This document shows positions 39,142 to 48,088 of a DNA stretch of 64,000 nt, one piece after another (position 1 is the first letter of the stretch; each line of letters begins with the position of its first letter). The position numbers and the translations under genes are program-made. The notes beneath the pieces were generated by a model. It made no database searches. It saw only the letters and a program-made list of their open reading frames with translations, and was not told the DNA's origin. This DNA comes from Nitrospira sp. (GTDB lineage: Bacteria > Nitrospirota > Nitrospiria > Nitrospirales > Nitrospiraceae), in NCBI GenBank assembly GCA_024331095.1, contig JANDJE010000001.1, positions 16,815-80,814 on the forward strand, given 5' to 3'.

Positions 39142-39927
39142 TCACCGTCGATCGTCATCAGTGGGGATGGTATCAGGGTTCTCCCCCTGTTGAGTCGCCG
39201 CGACGATTCCGTCCCGACGCGCCAGGGCCACCTCCCACCCTGGTCGTTCGCTGATCGCCTCTTCGTAGTGCCGCAGAGCCAGATGAAAATTTCCCGACGC
39301 CTCTTCGAACAACCCGCGATGATAGGCAACCCGCCAGGCCGGCGCGCCGAGATTGGCGGCGATCGTCAGTTGCCGTTTCGCCTCCGGCAGTTTGTCCGCG
39401 AGAAAGAGCGCGCCGGCGTAAACTTCCCGCAGATCGGCATCTTCGGGAGACAATTTCACCTGCTCCGCAAAAAATCTGAGCGCAAACGGAATGTTGCCCT
39501 CTTCCAGTGCGATCCGGCCGCGGAGCACGGCGGCGGGGCCGTGCGCTTTCTGGAGACTGAAGAGCGCATCCAGATATTGTTGGGCCAGCGCAAACTGGCG
39601 ATCCTCGTACGCGAGAATCGCCGACGCCATGAATCCCGGCGCATAGGTCGGACAGGTCTGGGCCACCCGCTCCACATCCCGGCGTAACTCCTCGCACGGG
39701 AATCGTCCCTCCTCCAACGAACCGCACCCGCCCGGCTTCGCGCGGGCCTCGCGCCACTGTTCCCATACCGGCAACAATTGACGGTCGGGCAACGGACACT
39801 CGTTGTACACGTGTCGACTTTGATACGAGCAGGCGCCGAGGCCGAGACCCAGCACCGCCGCCAGGGCGACCCCGACGCCCCTTCGGCCTATCGACGGAAT
39901 CCAACCGGAACTCATATCCCGTTTCAT
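39142..39927 (-). CDS. tadD: TadD-like TPR lipoprotein of the Tad pilus locus
   Basis: About 261 residues: signal peptide with lipobox GLGAC, then TPR-like repeats from residue 85 on (AILAYEDRQFALAQQYLDAL, GRIALEEGNIPFALRFF, LEEASGNFHLALRHYEEAI-type spacing). TadD is the lipoprotein that helps the Tad secretin. The start at 39927 overlaps the tadC stop (ATGA); the frame is open to 40026. It is the last gene of the Tad operon. Confidence 0.8.
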   Translation of the reverse strand: MKRDMSSGWIPSIGRRGVGVALAAVLGLGLGACSYQSRHVYNECPLPDRQLLPVWEQWREARAKPGGCGSLEEGRFPCEELRRDVERVAQTCPTYAPGFMASAILAYEDRQFALAQQYLDALFSLQKAHGPAAVLRGRIALEEGNIPFALRFFAEQVKLSPEDADLREVYAGALFLADKLPEAKRQLTIAANLGAPAWRVAYHRGLFEEASGNFHLALRHYEEAISERPGWEVALARRDGIVAATQQGENPDTIPTDDDRR

Positions 39928-40844
39928 GGTAAAGGCGATCCTCGAAGCGTGGAAAGGTTGAGAACTTTGACCAGTTGATACAACGCGGGCCCCAATGTCG
40001 TAATGAAAACGGAGGGCAAAAAACACAACACCAGCGGAAACACCAGTTTGACCGGCAACGCCTGAGCCGCGAGCAGCACCCGCTCACGTCGCGCATTCCG
40101 CAAATCCCCGGCCTGATAACGCAAGGTTTCGGCCAGACCGGCACCGACTTGCTCCGCATGGATCAGGGCCGACACGAACGTCGAGACGGAAGGAACGTCC
40201 AGGCGCCACGCCAGGCGGCGCAACGCTTGGACTCGTCCGACGCCGACTTGCAATTCGGCCTGAAAGGTGTGCAACTCTGCCGCAAGGGTTCGGGGGCGCG
40301 GCTGAGCGTGGAGCACCGTGGCAAGCGCGGCGTCGAATCCCAGCCCTCCTTCCGCCAGCGACGCCAGCAGTTCCAGCAACAGCGGAAGATCTTCCTCCGC
40401 TTCGCGCACCCGACGACGCCGGGCGGCCCGAACGACCAGAACCGGCGCCAGCGCGACGTTGGCCAGGAGAATCCAGGGCGCAGCCTCCGCGATGGAGGCC
40501 AATCCCTCGCCGAGTCCTCCGGGAATATAGGCGAACCCTTGCGCCATAAGATCGACGAGCCCGAACCGGCTTGCCGCCGTCGCGCCGACGGCCCCCATGC
40601 CAAGACAGGATGCCGTCGCGCCGATGAACAAAAGCGGAGCCGACGACGCGCGAAAACCGGCGAGATACAGCCATCTGGCCAATCGACCGGCGGGATCCGT
40701 GGAATCGACGCTCAGGGGACCTTCTCGCCGCCTCTTGGCCGTTCGCATCCGATCAAGCGTACGATACCGCAATGCCCAGGAGACCGCCTCCCACGCCGCC
40801 ACGGCGGTCACCAACCCGAACACGACCAAGAACGTCGTCGTCAT
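39924..40844 (-). CDS. tadC: Tad pilus inner-membrane platform protein TadC
   Basis: A 306-residue type II secretion F-domain protein: membrane helices near both ends and the F domain in the middle (LLELLASLAEGGLGFDAALATVL, VSTFVSALIHAEQVGAGLAETLRYQA). It forms the platform with TadB. The C-terminus has a hairpin of helices (VKLVFPLVLCFLPSVFITTLGPAL). It lies 7 nt after tadB. Confidence 0.92.
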   Translation of the reverse strand: MTTTFLVVFGLVTAVAAWEAVSWALRYRTLDRMRTAKRRREGPLSVDSTDPAGRLARWLYLAGFRASSAPLLFIGATASCLGMGAVGATAASRFGLVDLMAQGFAYIPGGLGEGLASIAEAAPWILLANVALAPVLVVRAARRRRVREAEEDLPLLLELLASLAEGGLGFDAALATVLHAQPRPRTLAAELHTFQAELQVGVGRVQALRRLAWRLDVPSVSTFVSALIHAEQVGAGLAETLRYQAGDLRNARRERVLLAAQALPVKLVFPLVLCFLPSVFITTLGPALYQLVKVLNLSTLRGSPLP

Positions 40845-40851
40845 CTCGGCC

Positions 40852-41700
40852 TCAGTAGCGAATCCGACTAAGCTGCCGCACCCACAAGATCCCCACCGCC
40901 TGCAACAGCATGGTACCAGCCGTCAGATACCGGCCGAGATCGCTCGTCAAAAACACGACGAACGAGGCGGGATTCGCCCGCCACATGATCCAGGCCAACC
41001 CGTATGAAATTCCCATCATCGCCATTACCGAGACATTGGCTTCCACCGCCTGCGCCCGCACTCGGCGGGAGACTTCGATCCGATCCCGAACGGTTCGACC
41101 GACCGCCGCGAGCGAACCGGCCACGCGTCCGCCTCCGGTCCATTGAGCGGAGAGCGTCAGGGAGAACAACTGTACACTCTCCAAGGGAATCTGCCTCGAC
41201 AGATCGCGGAAGACGCCGGGCGCGTCCTCGCCGAGCCGAAGACGGGCCACCAGATCCTCCAGGTACGGCCGCAGAGGAGCCTTCGATTCCTGCATGGCCG
41301 TTTCGATCGCCTTGGGCAAGGCCATCCCCACCCGCAGCGCGCCGACCAATCCGTCGATGACGTCCGTAAGCTGAGTCTCCAACAAAAGAACGCGCTTGGA
41401 GACCACGATGGACTCGGCGATCATGCCCGCCACACCGACGATCGCCGCCACGGCCAGCGCAAAGGGAATCGGCCAGTTGAGCCCTCCCCAGCTTCCCGTC
41501 GCGGTCATGACGGCGATGGCGAGCGGCATCCATCGGTATCGAGGGGGAAACGTTGAGACCGTCCGGCCTTGAGCTGCCGAACGGGGAGCGGACGCCGCCA
41601 GCAGCCGAGCGACACGGCGGCGGCGTTCCGCCACCCACAACCAGATCGCCACGGCCGCGCCCCCGAGCGGCAGGATGACCAGCGCCACGCTACTCCACAT
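40852..41700 (-). CDS. tadB: Tad pilus inner-membrane platform protein TadB
   Basis: About 282 residues with membrane helices near residues 3-20 and 80-130 and a type II secretion F domain (DVIDGLVGALRVGMALPKAI, then LFSLTLSAQWTGGGRVAGSL). The start chosen is ATG at 41700 ([11 protein letters not shown]), overlapping the cpaF stop by 11 nt; the frame is open to 41781. The pair TadB/TadC is adjacent as usual. Confidence 0.92.
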   Translation of the reverse strand: MWSSVALVILPLGGAAVAIWLWVAERRRRVARLLAASAPRSAAQGRTVSTFPPRYRWMPLAIAVMTATGSWGGLNWPIPFALAVAAIVGVAGMIAESIVVSKRVLLLETQLTDVIDGLVGALRVGMALPKAIETAMQESKAPLRPYLEDLVARLRLGEDAPGVFRDLSRQIPLESVQLFSLTLSAQWTGGGRVAGSLAAVGRTVRDRIEVSRRVRAQAVEANVSVMAMMGISYGLAWIMWRANPASFVVFLTSDLGRYLTAGTMLLQAVGILWVRQLSRIRY

Positions 41701-43138
41701 GATGATCGCTCCTCGGATGAAACAGACCGAGAGGGATTGAAACACCGCGCCGACGCCACCCCTCGACGAACCGCGGCACAATGCCTGTCGCGGAGAACTC
41801 GCCCCGCAACCGGCGTCCCTCCATCCCCAGCCGGCGGAACGTGAAGATATCCTGCAAGAGCGGGACGTCGCCTTCCATGCCGGTTATCTCCGTCACGCGC
41901 TCGATGCGACGCACCCCGTCTTCATATCGCCGGATGTGCACCAACAACTGAATTGCCGACACGATCTGTTCCCGAATCGCCCTCGACGGGAGTTCCTCGC
42001 CGGCCATGAGCACCATCGTTTCAAGGCGCGAGAGGGCGTCGCGCGGCGAATTGGCGTGAATGGTGCTCATGCCGCCATCATGGCCCGTGTTCATGGCCTG
42101 CAACATATCCAGCGCCTCCGGCCCTCGAACCTCGCCGACGATGATCCGATCGGGACGCATGCGCAGCGAGTTGATGACGAGATCGCGCTGGGTGATCCGC
42201 CCCCGGCCCTCCACGTTGGCCGGGCGCGTCTCCATGCGGACGACGTGCTCCTGATCCAGAATCAACTCGGCCGTGTCCTCGATGGTGATGATCCGCTCCG
42301 TGGGACGCGCCGATTCCAGCAACGCGCCGAGCAAGGTCGATTTGCCCGCGCCGGTCCCGCCCGAGACCAGGATGTTCGTGCGCAGGGAGACGGCCGTCGC
42401 AAGGAATTCCGACATCTCCTCGGACATCATGCCCAATTCCAGCAGATCCCGTCGCCGCAACCGCCGGCGCCCGAACCGTCTGATCGACAGCGTGGGGCCG
42501 TCGATCGAAGCCGGCGGCAGTGTCGCGTTCACCCGGCTTCCGTCCGGCAGTCGCAGATCGGCCATGGGCGAGGAGGCGTCGATCCGGCGGCCCATCTGCG
42601 CGGCGATCCGCTCGATCACCCGCATGATATGGTCCGCATCCCGAAACCGAACTTCGGTTTTCTCCAATTTGCCGAACCGCTCGACGTAGACCTTGTCCGG
42701 CGCGATCACCAGGATGTCCGTGACGGCCGGGTCGGCCATCAACGGCGAGAGCGGACCGAGGCCGATCGTCTCCTCCGTCAGTTCTTCGGCCAACCGACTT
42801 CGTTCCTGTTCGTTGAGGGGAATTTGTTCCGATTCCAGCACCCGATGAACGAATCCCTCCACCACGACCGCCACGTCGTCTTCCCGGCGGCCGAGAACCG
42901 TTTCGTCCCCGATTTCAGACAACAACCGTTCCTGCAACAGCCCCTTGACCGCCACATAGTCGGCCTGTTTGCTCCGGGTATCGGCCTCCGCCTCCGATTC
43001 ATCTCCCAGTTGGTAGAATGCGGGCCGTTTTGCGGCGAGCTTGATACGGGACGCCGCCTCGCTGGTAAGCGACCGGCGGAAGCGGGCGCGACGGTCGGTC
43101 TCCTCTCGATCGGGCTTCGCCGGATTCGGCTCGGTCAT
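41690..43138 (-). CDS. cpaF: Tad pilus assembly ATPase CpaF/TadA
   Basis: A 482-residue secretion ATPase. Walker A ([18 protein letters not shown]), Asp box ([10 protein letters not shown]), Walker B ([19 protein letters not shown]) and His box ([18 protein letters not shown]) are all present. It powers pilin polymerisation. The start overlaps the cpaE stop (ATGA). Confidence 0.96.
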   Translation of the reverse strand: MTEPNPAKPDREETDRRARFRRSLTSEAASRIKLAAKRPAFYQLGDESEAEADTRSKQADYVAVKGLLQERLLSEIGDETVLGRREDDVAVVVEGFVHRVLESEQIPLNEQERSRLAEELTEETIGLGPLSPLMADPAVTDILVIAPDKVYVERFGKLEKTEVRFRDADHIMRVIERIAAQMGRRIDASSPMADLRLPDGSRVNATLPPASIDGPTLSIRRFGRRRLRRRDLLELGMMSEEMSEFLATAVSLRTNILVSGGTGAGKSTLLGALLESARPTERIITIEDTAELILDQEHVVRMETRPANVEGRGRITQRDLVINSLRMRPDRIIVGEVRGPEALDMLQAMNTGHDGGMSTIHANSPRDALSRLETMVLMAGEELPSRAIREQIVSAIQLLVHIRRYEDGVRRIERVTEITGMEGDVPLLQDIFTFRRLGMEGRRLRGEFSATGIVPRFVEGWRRRGVSIPLGLFHPRSDHHVE

Positions 43139-44382
43139 GAGGACGTCTCCATCGGCTCCGGCAGCGGCGCCGCGCGACGACCCGTCGCCTCCGAGCCCTC
43201 GTCGGCATCGACCGCCTGATCGCGCTTGTCCCGCACGGCGACGATGTCGTCGACGAGCGTTTCCATTTCCCGTCCAAATCCGAAATAGCGATGCGTATGG
43301 AATATGTACGGTTCGCCGGCGTTGGCGGCGATGAGGACGCCCTTTCGATAGGGAAACACGTAGTCCAGCTCCCGGTCGAGCCGCCGTTCAATGTCGGCCG
43401 GTTTCAAATTGCCGGAAAAATTCCGATAAGTGTGATTGAGCACCAACCGCTGGCGTTCCTCGCCGAACCCCAGACCTTTGAGCATCGGCAAGAATTTGAC
43501 CATTCCGACCACGCTCGGCGCCGTACCCTGCATCACGATGAATCCCAGATCGGTCACGTCCAACACGGCCATCACGGTACTGTCCAACATGGGAAACGTA
43601 TCCACCACCACGAACGGAAACGCCCGCCGTGCCAGATTCAAAACGCGATACACCGATTCCTCGTCCACTTCCGATGCGTCGACGGCGTTGGCCGGCGCCG
43701 CCAGCACGTGGAGCCCGGACTGATGGCGACCGGCCAACTGCCGTAACATCGTTTCGTCTAACCTCGTTTTTTCCCGAACCGCGTCCACGATCGTCGTCTT
43801 CGGCGCCACGTCCAGCATCAAGGCGCAGACTCCGAGTTGAAGCGATGCATCGATCAGCAACACTCGATCCGGATACCGTCTGGCAAGAGCGGCGGCGGCG
43901 TTGACGGCCAGAGTGCTTTTCCCCACTCCGCCTTTGTTACCGACGAACGACACCACCGTCCCGACGGCGCCTTGCAACCCGGCGCGCTGGGCGAAGAGCC
44001 GCTCCAAAAGCTGCCGCAACTCGGTGCTGGAGAGAGGACGTCTCAGAAAATCTTGGATGCCCGCGCGCACGTAGTCGATCAAGACCATCGCGTCGGATTC
44101 CCGCCCCCCCAACTGATCCTCCCAAAACAAGCCGGCCAGGACCGTCCCCGGAACCGTCCGGTAGAGTTCCTTGGCAAACAACCGGAGGTCTTGGACGTGG
44201 GCGTTCAACTCGACACAGACCAATTCCGGCCGCCGATTCCGCGCATGGTCTTCGGCCTGGGCGAAACCGGACGCATAGGTGAGGACCACACGCTGCGAGG
44301 GAAGCCCTTCGATGGCCGCCTCACACTCCTGCCGCAACGTTTGATCCTGACCGACAATCAAAATATGGATCGGTTTCTCCAT
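43135..44382 (-). CDS. cpaE: Tad pilus localisation ATPase CpaE/TadZ
   Basis: About 415 residues: an N-terminal receiver-like domain (IHILIVGQDQTLRQECEAAI) without the full phosphorylation pocket, then a MinD/ParA ATPase domain with a deviant Walker A (FVGNKGGVGKSTLAVNAA) and LLIDASLQLG, VVDTFPML. It positions the Tad machine at the pole. The start at 44382 (MEKPIHILIVG) lies after the tadG stop; the frame is open to 44490. Confidence 0.92.
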   Translation of the reverse strand: MEKPIHILIVGQDQTLRQECEAAIEGLPSQRVVLTYASGFAQAEDHARNRRPELVCVELNAHVQDLRLFAKELYRTVPGTVLAGLFWEDQLGGRESDAMVLIDYVRAGIQDFLRRPLSSTELRQLLERLFAQRAGLQGAVGTVVSFVGNKGGVGKSTLAVNAAAALARRYPDRVLLIDASLQLGVCALMLDVAPKTTIVDAVREKTRLDETMLRQLAGRHQSGLHVLAAPANAVDASEVDEESVYRVLNLARRAFPFVVVDTFPMLDSTVMAVLDVTDLGFIVMQGTAPSVVGMVKFLPMLKGLGFGEERQRLVLNHTYRNFSGNLKPADIERRLDRELDYVFPYRKGVLIAANAGEPYIFHTHRYFGFGREMETLVDDIVAVRDKRDQAVDADEGSEATGRRAAPLPEPMETSS

Positions 44383-44434
44383 CGCTCGTATCCACGCTCG
44401 TATCCGCGCTCGTCTTTGTGTTTGCCCTGCCGGC

Positions 44435-45688
44435 TTACCGAACCAAGACGGGGGCCAGCACCGCGTCCGCCAGTCCCCGGTTGGCCTCAAACACGGCTTG
44501 CCAGACCGTCGAGTCTTGCGGCAGCGGCACCGTTCCCCTGATGTGCCGGCTCGCGTTCATCGGTGCCACCATGCCGGACATCCGCGTCACGGTCACGGTC
44601 GGCAAGGGCCCCGTCACCGCCGCACGGCCGAATCCGATCACCCGCTCGACCGGAACTCCTCCCTCGTCGAACACGTGGTAGATCGGCACATAGCCCGTGA
44701 CTTCGGCATCCAGCGCCGGAGGAGCCGCCACGACCGCCTGCCCGACGGTCGTCGCCGCATTCGGGTCTGGCGGAGGAGGCGTAAACCGGCCGGCCAAGGC
44801 CAACCCGTTCCCCGAAATGGTGCCCGTTCCATCCACCGCCAGAACGACGGGCTGTCCCACCGGAAGTCCGTTCCAGAGTTCAAGGGTGAGAGCCAAAGGA
44901 AGGGCTCCTTCGATCGGAGGTGTGACGCCGGTCTGTGGAAATCCCACCTGAAGGGCCGGTCTCACGTCGGCCAGCGCGGTCGCCCGAACCGTGAATCCAT
45001 AGGCGCGGAAGTTGTAATCGTTGGGATTGTCCGGATTGGCGAACGGGGTCAGTGAACCATGTCCGGCCAACAAGGGAAGCGGCGAGCCGCCGGAACTCAC
45101 TCCTTCCTGATGGTCGAAACCCTCAAAGTCATTGGCTCGACGGAGTCGGACCAAAAAGGCCGGGGCTCCGGCACTGTCGGCCTGTTCGCTGGGGATGAAG
45201 TCGTTTCTCCCATAGTTGCCGTCTTCACGAGACAAGGCCGTCGGCCAGGGCGAGACAAAGGTCCCCGCCACCAGATCGCCGTACGGCTCGTTGGTCAAGT
45301 TCAGTTGCAACTGCGGCAGATACGTCCGTTGATCCGGTACGGTGATCGTGCGCGACGCATGGAGGGCCGCGATAGTCGGATCGTCATGATCGGTCAACAC
45401 CAGTTCAGGGCCGGCCCCGATCCGAAGGGACATGGTCGGCGGAGCGGACGGATCAAGATCGTCGTCGAAGACCAGCGAGGCCAAGCGAGCGGCCGCCGCT
45501 CTGCGCCCTTCGTCACCGATCGGTTGACCGTTGCCATCCAGCGCGTCCCGGAAACGGAGCCCCTCCAGCGCCGCCGGATCAGCCATGGCCTGCATTTGCA
45601 CTTGCGTCAAGATCGCCATCCCCAGATCGATCACCAGACCGCCCAACGCCAAACAACCGATCACCACTATCGCCAGAAAAGGAAGCAT
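44435..45688 (-). CDS. tadG: TadG-like pilus-associated protein
   Basis: About 417 residues with an N-terminal membrane segment (FLAIVVIGCLALGGLVIDLG) followed by the TadG/TadE-like QVQMQAMADPAALEGLR, the usual position of ADAAALAGA in this family. The rest is a long extracytoplasmic region. The start chosen is ATG at 45688, just past the cpaB stop; the long open frame to 45925 overlaps cpaB and is not credible. No von Willebrand domain was noticed. Confidence 0.8.
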   Translation of the reverse strand: MLPFLAIVVIGCLALGGLVIDLGMAILTQVQMQAMADPAALEGLRFRDALDGNGQPIGDEGRRAAAARLASLVFDDDLDPSAPPTMSLRIGAGPELVLTDHDDPTIAALHASRTITVPDQRTYLPQLQLNLTNEPYGDLVAGTFVSPWPTALSREDGNYGRNDFIPSEQADSAGAPAFLVRLRRANDFEGFDHQEGVSSGGSPLPLLAGHGSLTPFANPDNPNDYNFRAYGFTVRATALADVRPALQVGFPQTGVTPPIEGALPLALTLELWNGLPVGQPVVLAVDGTGTISGNGLALAGRFTPPPPDPNAATTVGQAVVAAPPALDAEVTGYVPIYHVFDEGGVPVERVIGFGRAAVTGPLPTVTVTRMSGMVAPMNASRHIRGTVPLPQDSTVWQAVFEANRGLADAVLAPVLVR

Positions 45689-45696
45689 CGGCCTCT

Positions 45697-46785
45697 TTAC
45701 CGTTCCTGCTCCGTGCGGCCGACGGGCGCCGCGCCGGATGCCGTGTTCCGCTGTTCCCGCAGCTCCGATTCCGCCGCCTCGCTCATCGGCACGCCCAAGA
45801 CACCGCGATGGAATCCGAGCTTCTTTTTCCCGGAAATCGTTTCGACCATTGTCAGTTTTGGAATGTTGCCGAAGGCGTCGCTGGCCGATTCGCCGGCGCC
45901 CGCCAATCCGCCGTACGGATGCCACGGCTGCAGATCCGGCGTGTGACTGTCCTCGGGATCCCCCGGCTGTCCGGATCGAGGGACGGCGTTGATCTGCGCT
46001 TTCACGGCGATCGCCTGAGTCAACAGAGCCACTTCCCGCGGATCCACCGCGATGACGTACTCTTGAACCGGCTTGGTTTTCGTGACACTGCCTTTGGTAA
46101 GCGTATTGGCGGTTACCGGAACGGGCCTGGTCGTGAGCGGCTCGACCAGCACGCCGTTTTGCACCAACACCCGCACGGTCGCCTGCTTCATCCAGTTGGT
46201 GAGTTCGGCCTGAAGCGTCAACACCTCTTGATAGGCTCCGCCAATCTTGAGTCCCTTGGCGCCGGTTTTCGTCTCGATTGGAATAGTGGCGACCAGATCG
46301 AACCGGTCTCCGATGTTCAGCCCGTACAGTCCCTTGACCTGATCGGCTTCGATCCGCATCGCCCGTTTCCCCGGCGGAACTCCGGCCACGAGACCCGCGC
46401 GACTGCCCTTCGGAAGAAAATCGGCTTCGGTAAAGACGTAGCCGGGAGGCTTGGGTTTTTTGGTGACCCGCCCGAGAATGTCGCTCAATTGGACGTACAT
46501 TTCCGGCGTCACCGCGTCGGGCGGCAAATGCATGAAGGAAAGGTTTCCCTTCTCGTCCAGCAGATATTCGCGCGTCACCCGCGTATAGGGGGGGATCTGA
46601 CGCGACGGGGTCGGCACGGCGACCATTCCCTGATGCGACTGACCGAACAACCGATCAAGCTTGATCGCGCCGGCGGCCCACAGACCGGCCACGGCAACCG
46701 CGACCCCCGCGACCAGGACTACCCCAGACCAGATCGGTCCCCCGAACCAACTCCTTCGACGACGCGAAGAACGGGTCATGTTCAT
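45697..46785 (-). CDS. cpaB: Tad pilus assembly protein CpaB/RcpC
   Basis: A 362-residue protein with one N-terminal membrane helix (GVVLVAGVAVAVAGLWAAG) followed by an SAF domain (PSRQIPPYTRVTREYLLDE, then MRIEADQVKGLYGLNIGDRF) as in RcpC/CpaB. It supports secretin assembly in the periplasm. Its start overlaps the tadE stop (ATGA). Confidence 0.9.
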   Translation of the reverse strand: MNMTRSSRRRRSWFGGPIWSGVVLVAGVAVAVAGLWAAGAIKLDRLFGQSHQGMVAVPTPSRQIPPYTRVTREYLLDEKGNLSFMHLPPDAVTPEMYVQLSDILGRVTKKPKPPGYVFTEADFLPKGSRAGLVAGVPPGKRAMRIEADQVKGLYGLNIGDRFDLVATIPIETKTGAKGLKIGGAYQEVLTLQAELTNWMKQATVRVLVQNGVLVEPLTTRPVPVTANTLTKGSVTKTKPVQEYVIAVDPREVALLTQAIAVKAQINAVPRSGQPGDPEDSHTPDLQPWHPYGGLAGAGESASDAFGNIPKLTMVETISGKKKLGFHRGVLGVPMSEAAESELREQRNTASGAAPVGRTEQER

Positions 46786-47648
46786 AACAACACCTCCCGA
46801 CGAAAGACCGCCTGGGCCGCCAGCAGTTTTCGAAACGGCCTTCGCACGACGCCCCAGTTGTAGTGTCCCCCCAAGCCGAACGGTCCCCCATACACACCCA
46901 CCGTCCCCGGCGGCGCCAGCGGCGCCTGACCGGGCGGAAGCCCGTTGAGTTCGACGACCGATTCGTCATCGGCGACGATCGGCGAGATCCCTCCTTGAAA
47001 CCCCACCAACATCGCCGCCTGAAACGGGTAGTTAATGCGGATCGCCACCAAGCCCCGCTCCGGACCGGTCGAGGCGACACTGAACGGGCCGGTCGTCGGA
47101 TCGGCCGGATCGGGCCTGATCTCCTCGAGCGGCGCGATCCACTCGATCGTTTCTCTCCCTTCGTCATCGCGCGAGACCACGCGGGGAATGCCGACCGTCA
47201 GTCCTCCCGACCCATCGGTCAACACCGCGCCGGGATACCGGAGATAGTCCGCTCCATCGATCGTCTCATGGATCATCAACGGCACCAGCGCCTTGTTGAT
47301 GATCGGGAGCGATGCCAGCGCCGCTTGAAACGAAGCCTCATCGGTCACGGGGATCACCAGCCGACTCGGATCGTACAAGTTGGCCCGGACCGTCGGGTCT
47401 TCCAGAGCGGCCTCGAAGGTCACGGCCCCCGGCAACGGAGCGAGCGCCAACTCTCTTGCAGCCACGCGGGCCGCCTCCTGAACGGCCTGTGCCGTAAAGA
47501 TCAGCCGTCCGAAATCCAGAAGCAGCCCGAGCAGAAAATACAGCGCCAGCGCGATCAACACGAACTCGATCAGGACGCCGCCTCGCTCGTTCGCCGCTAC
47601 CGGCGGCCATGGCGGTGACCGGCGTCGGCTGTCGATCATTCGCCTCAT
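46782..47648 (-). CDS. tadE: TadE-like pseudopilin
   Basis: About 288 residues. The N-terminus has the TadE signature: NERGGVLIEFVLIALALYFL with a glutamate five residues after the processing glycine, then LDFGRLIFTAQAVQEAARVAARE. It should be processed by the operon's prepilin peptidase. The start at 47648 overlaps the peptidase stop (ATGA). The C-terminal part is longer than in typical TadE (about 150-200 residues). Confidence 0.85.
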   Translation of the reverse strand: MRRMIDSRRRSPPWPPVAANERGGVLIEFVLIALALYFLLGLLLDFGRLIFTAQAVQEAARVAARELALAPLPGAVTFEAALEDPTVRANLYDPSRLVIPVTDEASFQAALASLPIINKALVPLMIHETIDGADYLRYPGAVLTDGSGGLTVGIPRVVSRDDEGRETIEWIAPLEEIRPDPADPTTGPFSVASTGPERGLVAIRINYPFQAAMLVGFQGGISPIVADDESVVELNGLPPGQAPLAPPGTVGVYGGPFGLGGHYNWGVVRRPFRKLLAAQAVFRREVLL

Positions 47649-48088
47649 CCCAGCGCCTCCGTCAGCATGACGGCCGCCAATCCCACGGCGATGGCCGGAG
47701 CAAATGCCAACTCCCGCTCCCCTCGATAGGCGGCAATCACGCCAAGCAACCCGCCGGCAAGGGCCGTCCAAAACAAGAGGGGCCAGACAGTGGAGAACCC
47801 GACGGATGCCCCCAATGCCGCCAGTAATTTCACGTCTCCGCCGCCAAGGCTTTGGAACCAAAAACCAACAGCCCCCACGAGCAAGGCCGCAGCGAAGCCG
47901 AACGCCAGCGAGAGCCAGGAAAAGGGCAGCCAGCCCAACGATTCGGCACCGATCGCCCACAGCGCCACACCCAGGGGGATCCGATCGGGAATCTCTCGGT
48001 TGATCACATCGACGACCGTCGCCCACAAGGCTCCGAGGGCCGGAACGACGAAATATCCCAGACCGGTTTGGACCTCGACGCCTGTCAT
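47645..48088 (-). CDS. cpaA: Prepilin peptidase CpaA/TadV (A24 family)
   Basis: About 147 residues with several membrane helices and both A24 aspartates: VVDVINREIPDRI near residue 27 and GGGDVKLLAALGA near 85. It cleaves Flp pilin and TadE-type pseudopilins. The start at 48088 overlaps the cpaC stop (ATGA); the frame is open to 48277. Confidence 0.9.
   Translation of the reverse strand: MTGVEVQTGLGYFVVPALGALWATVVDVINREIPDRIPLGVALWAIGAESLGWLPFSWLSLAFGFAAALLVGAVGFWFQSLGGGDVKLLAALGASVGFSTVWPLLFWTALAGGLLGVIAAYRGERELAFAPAIAVGLAAVMLTEALG

Noticed and set aside
45689..45925. N-terminal extension of the tadG frame
   Set aside because: It lies inside cpaB, is Arg-rich and has no domain; the ATG at 45688 starts right at the membrane segment.
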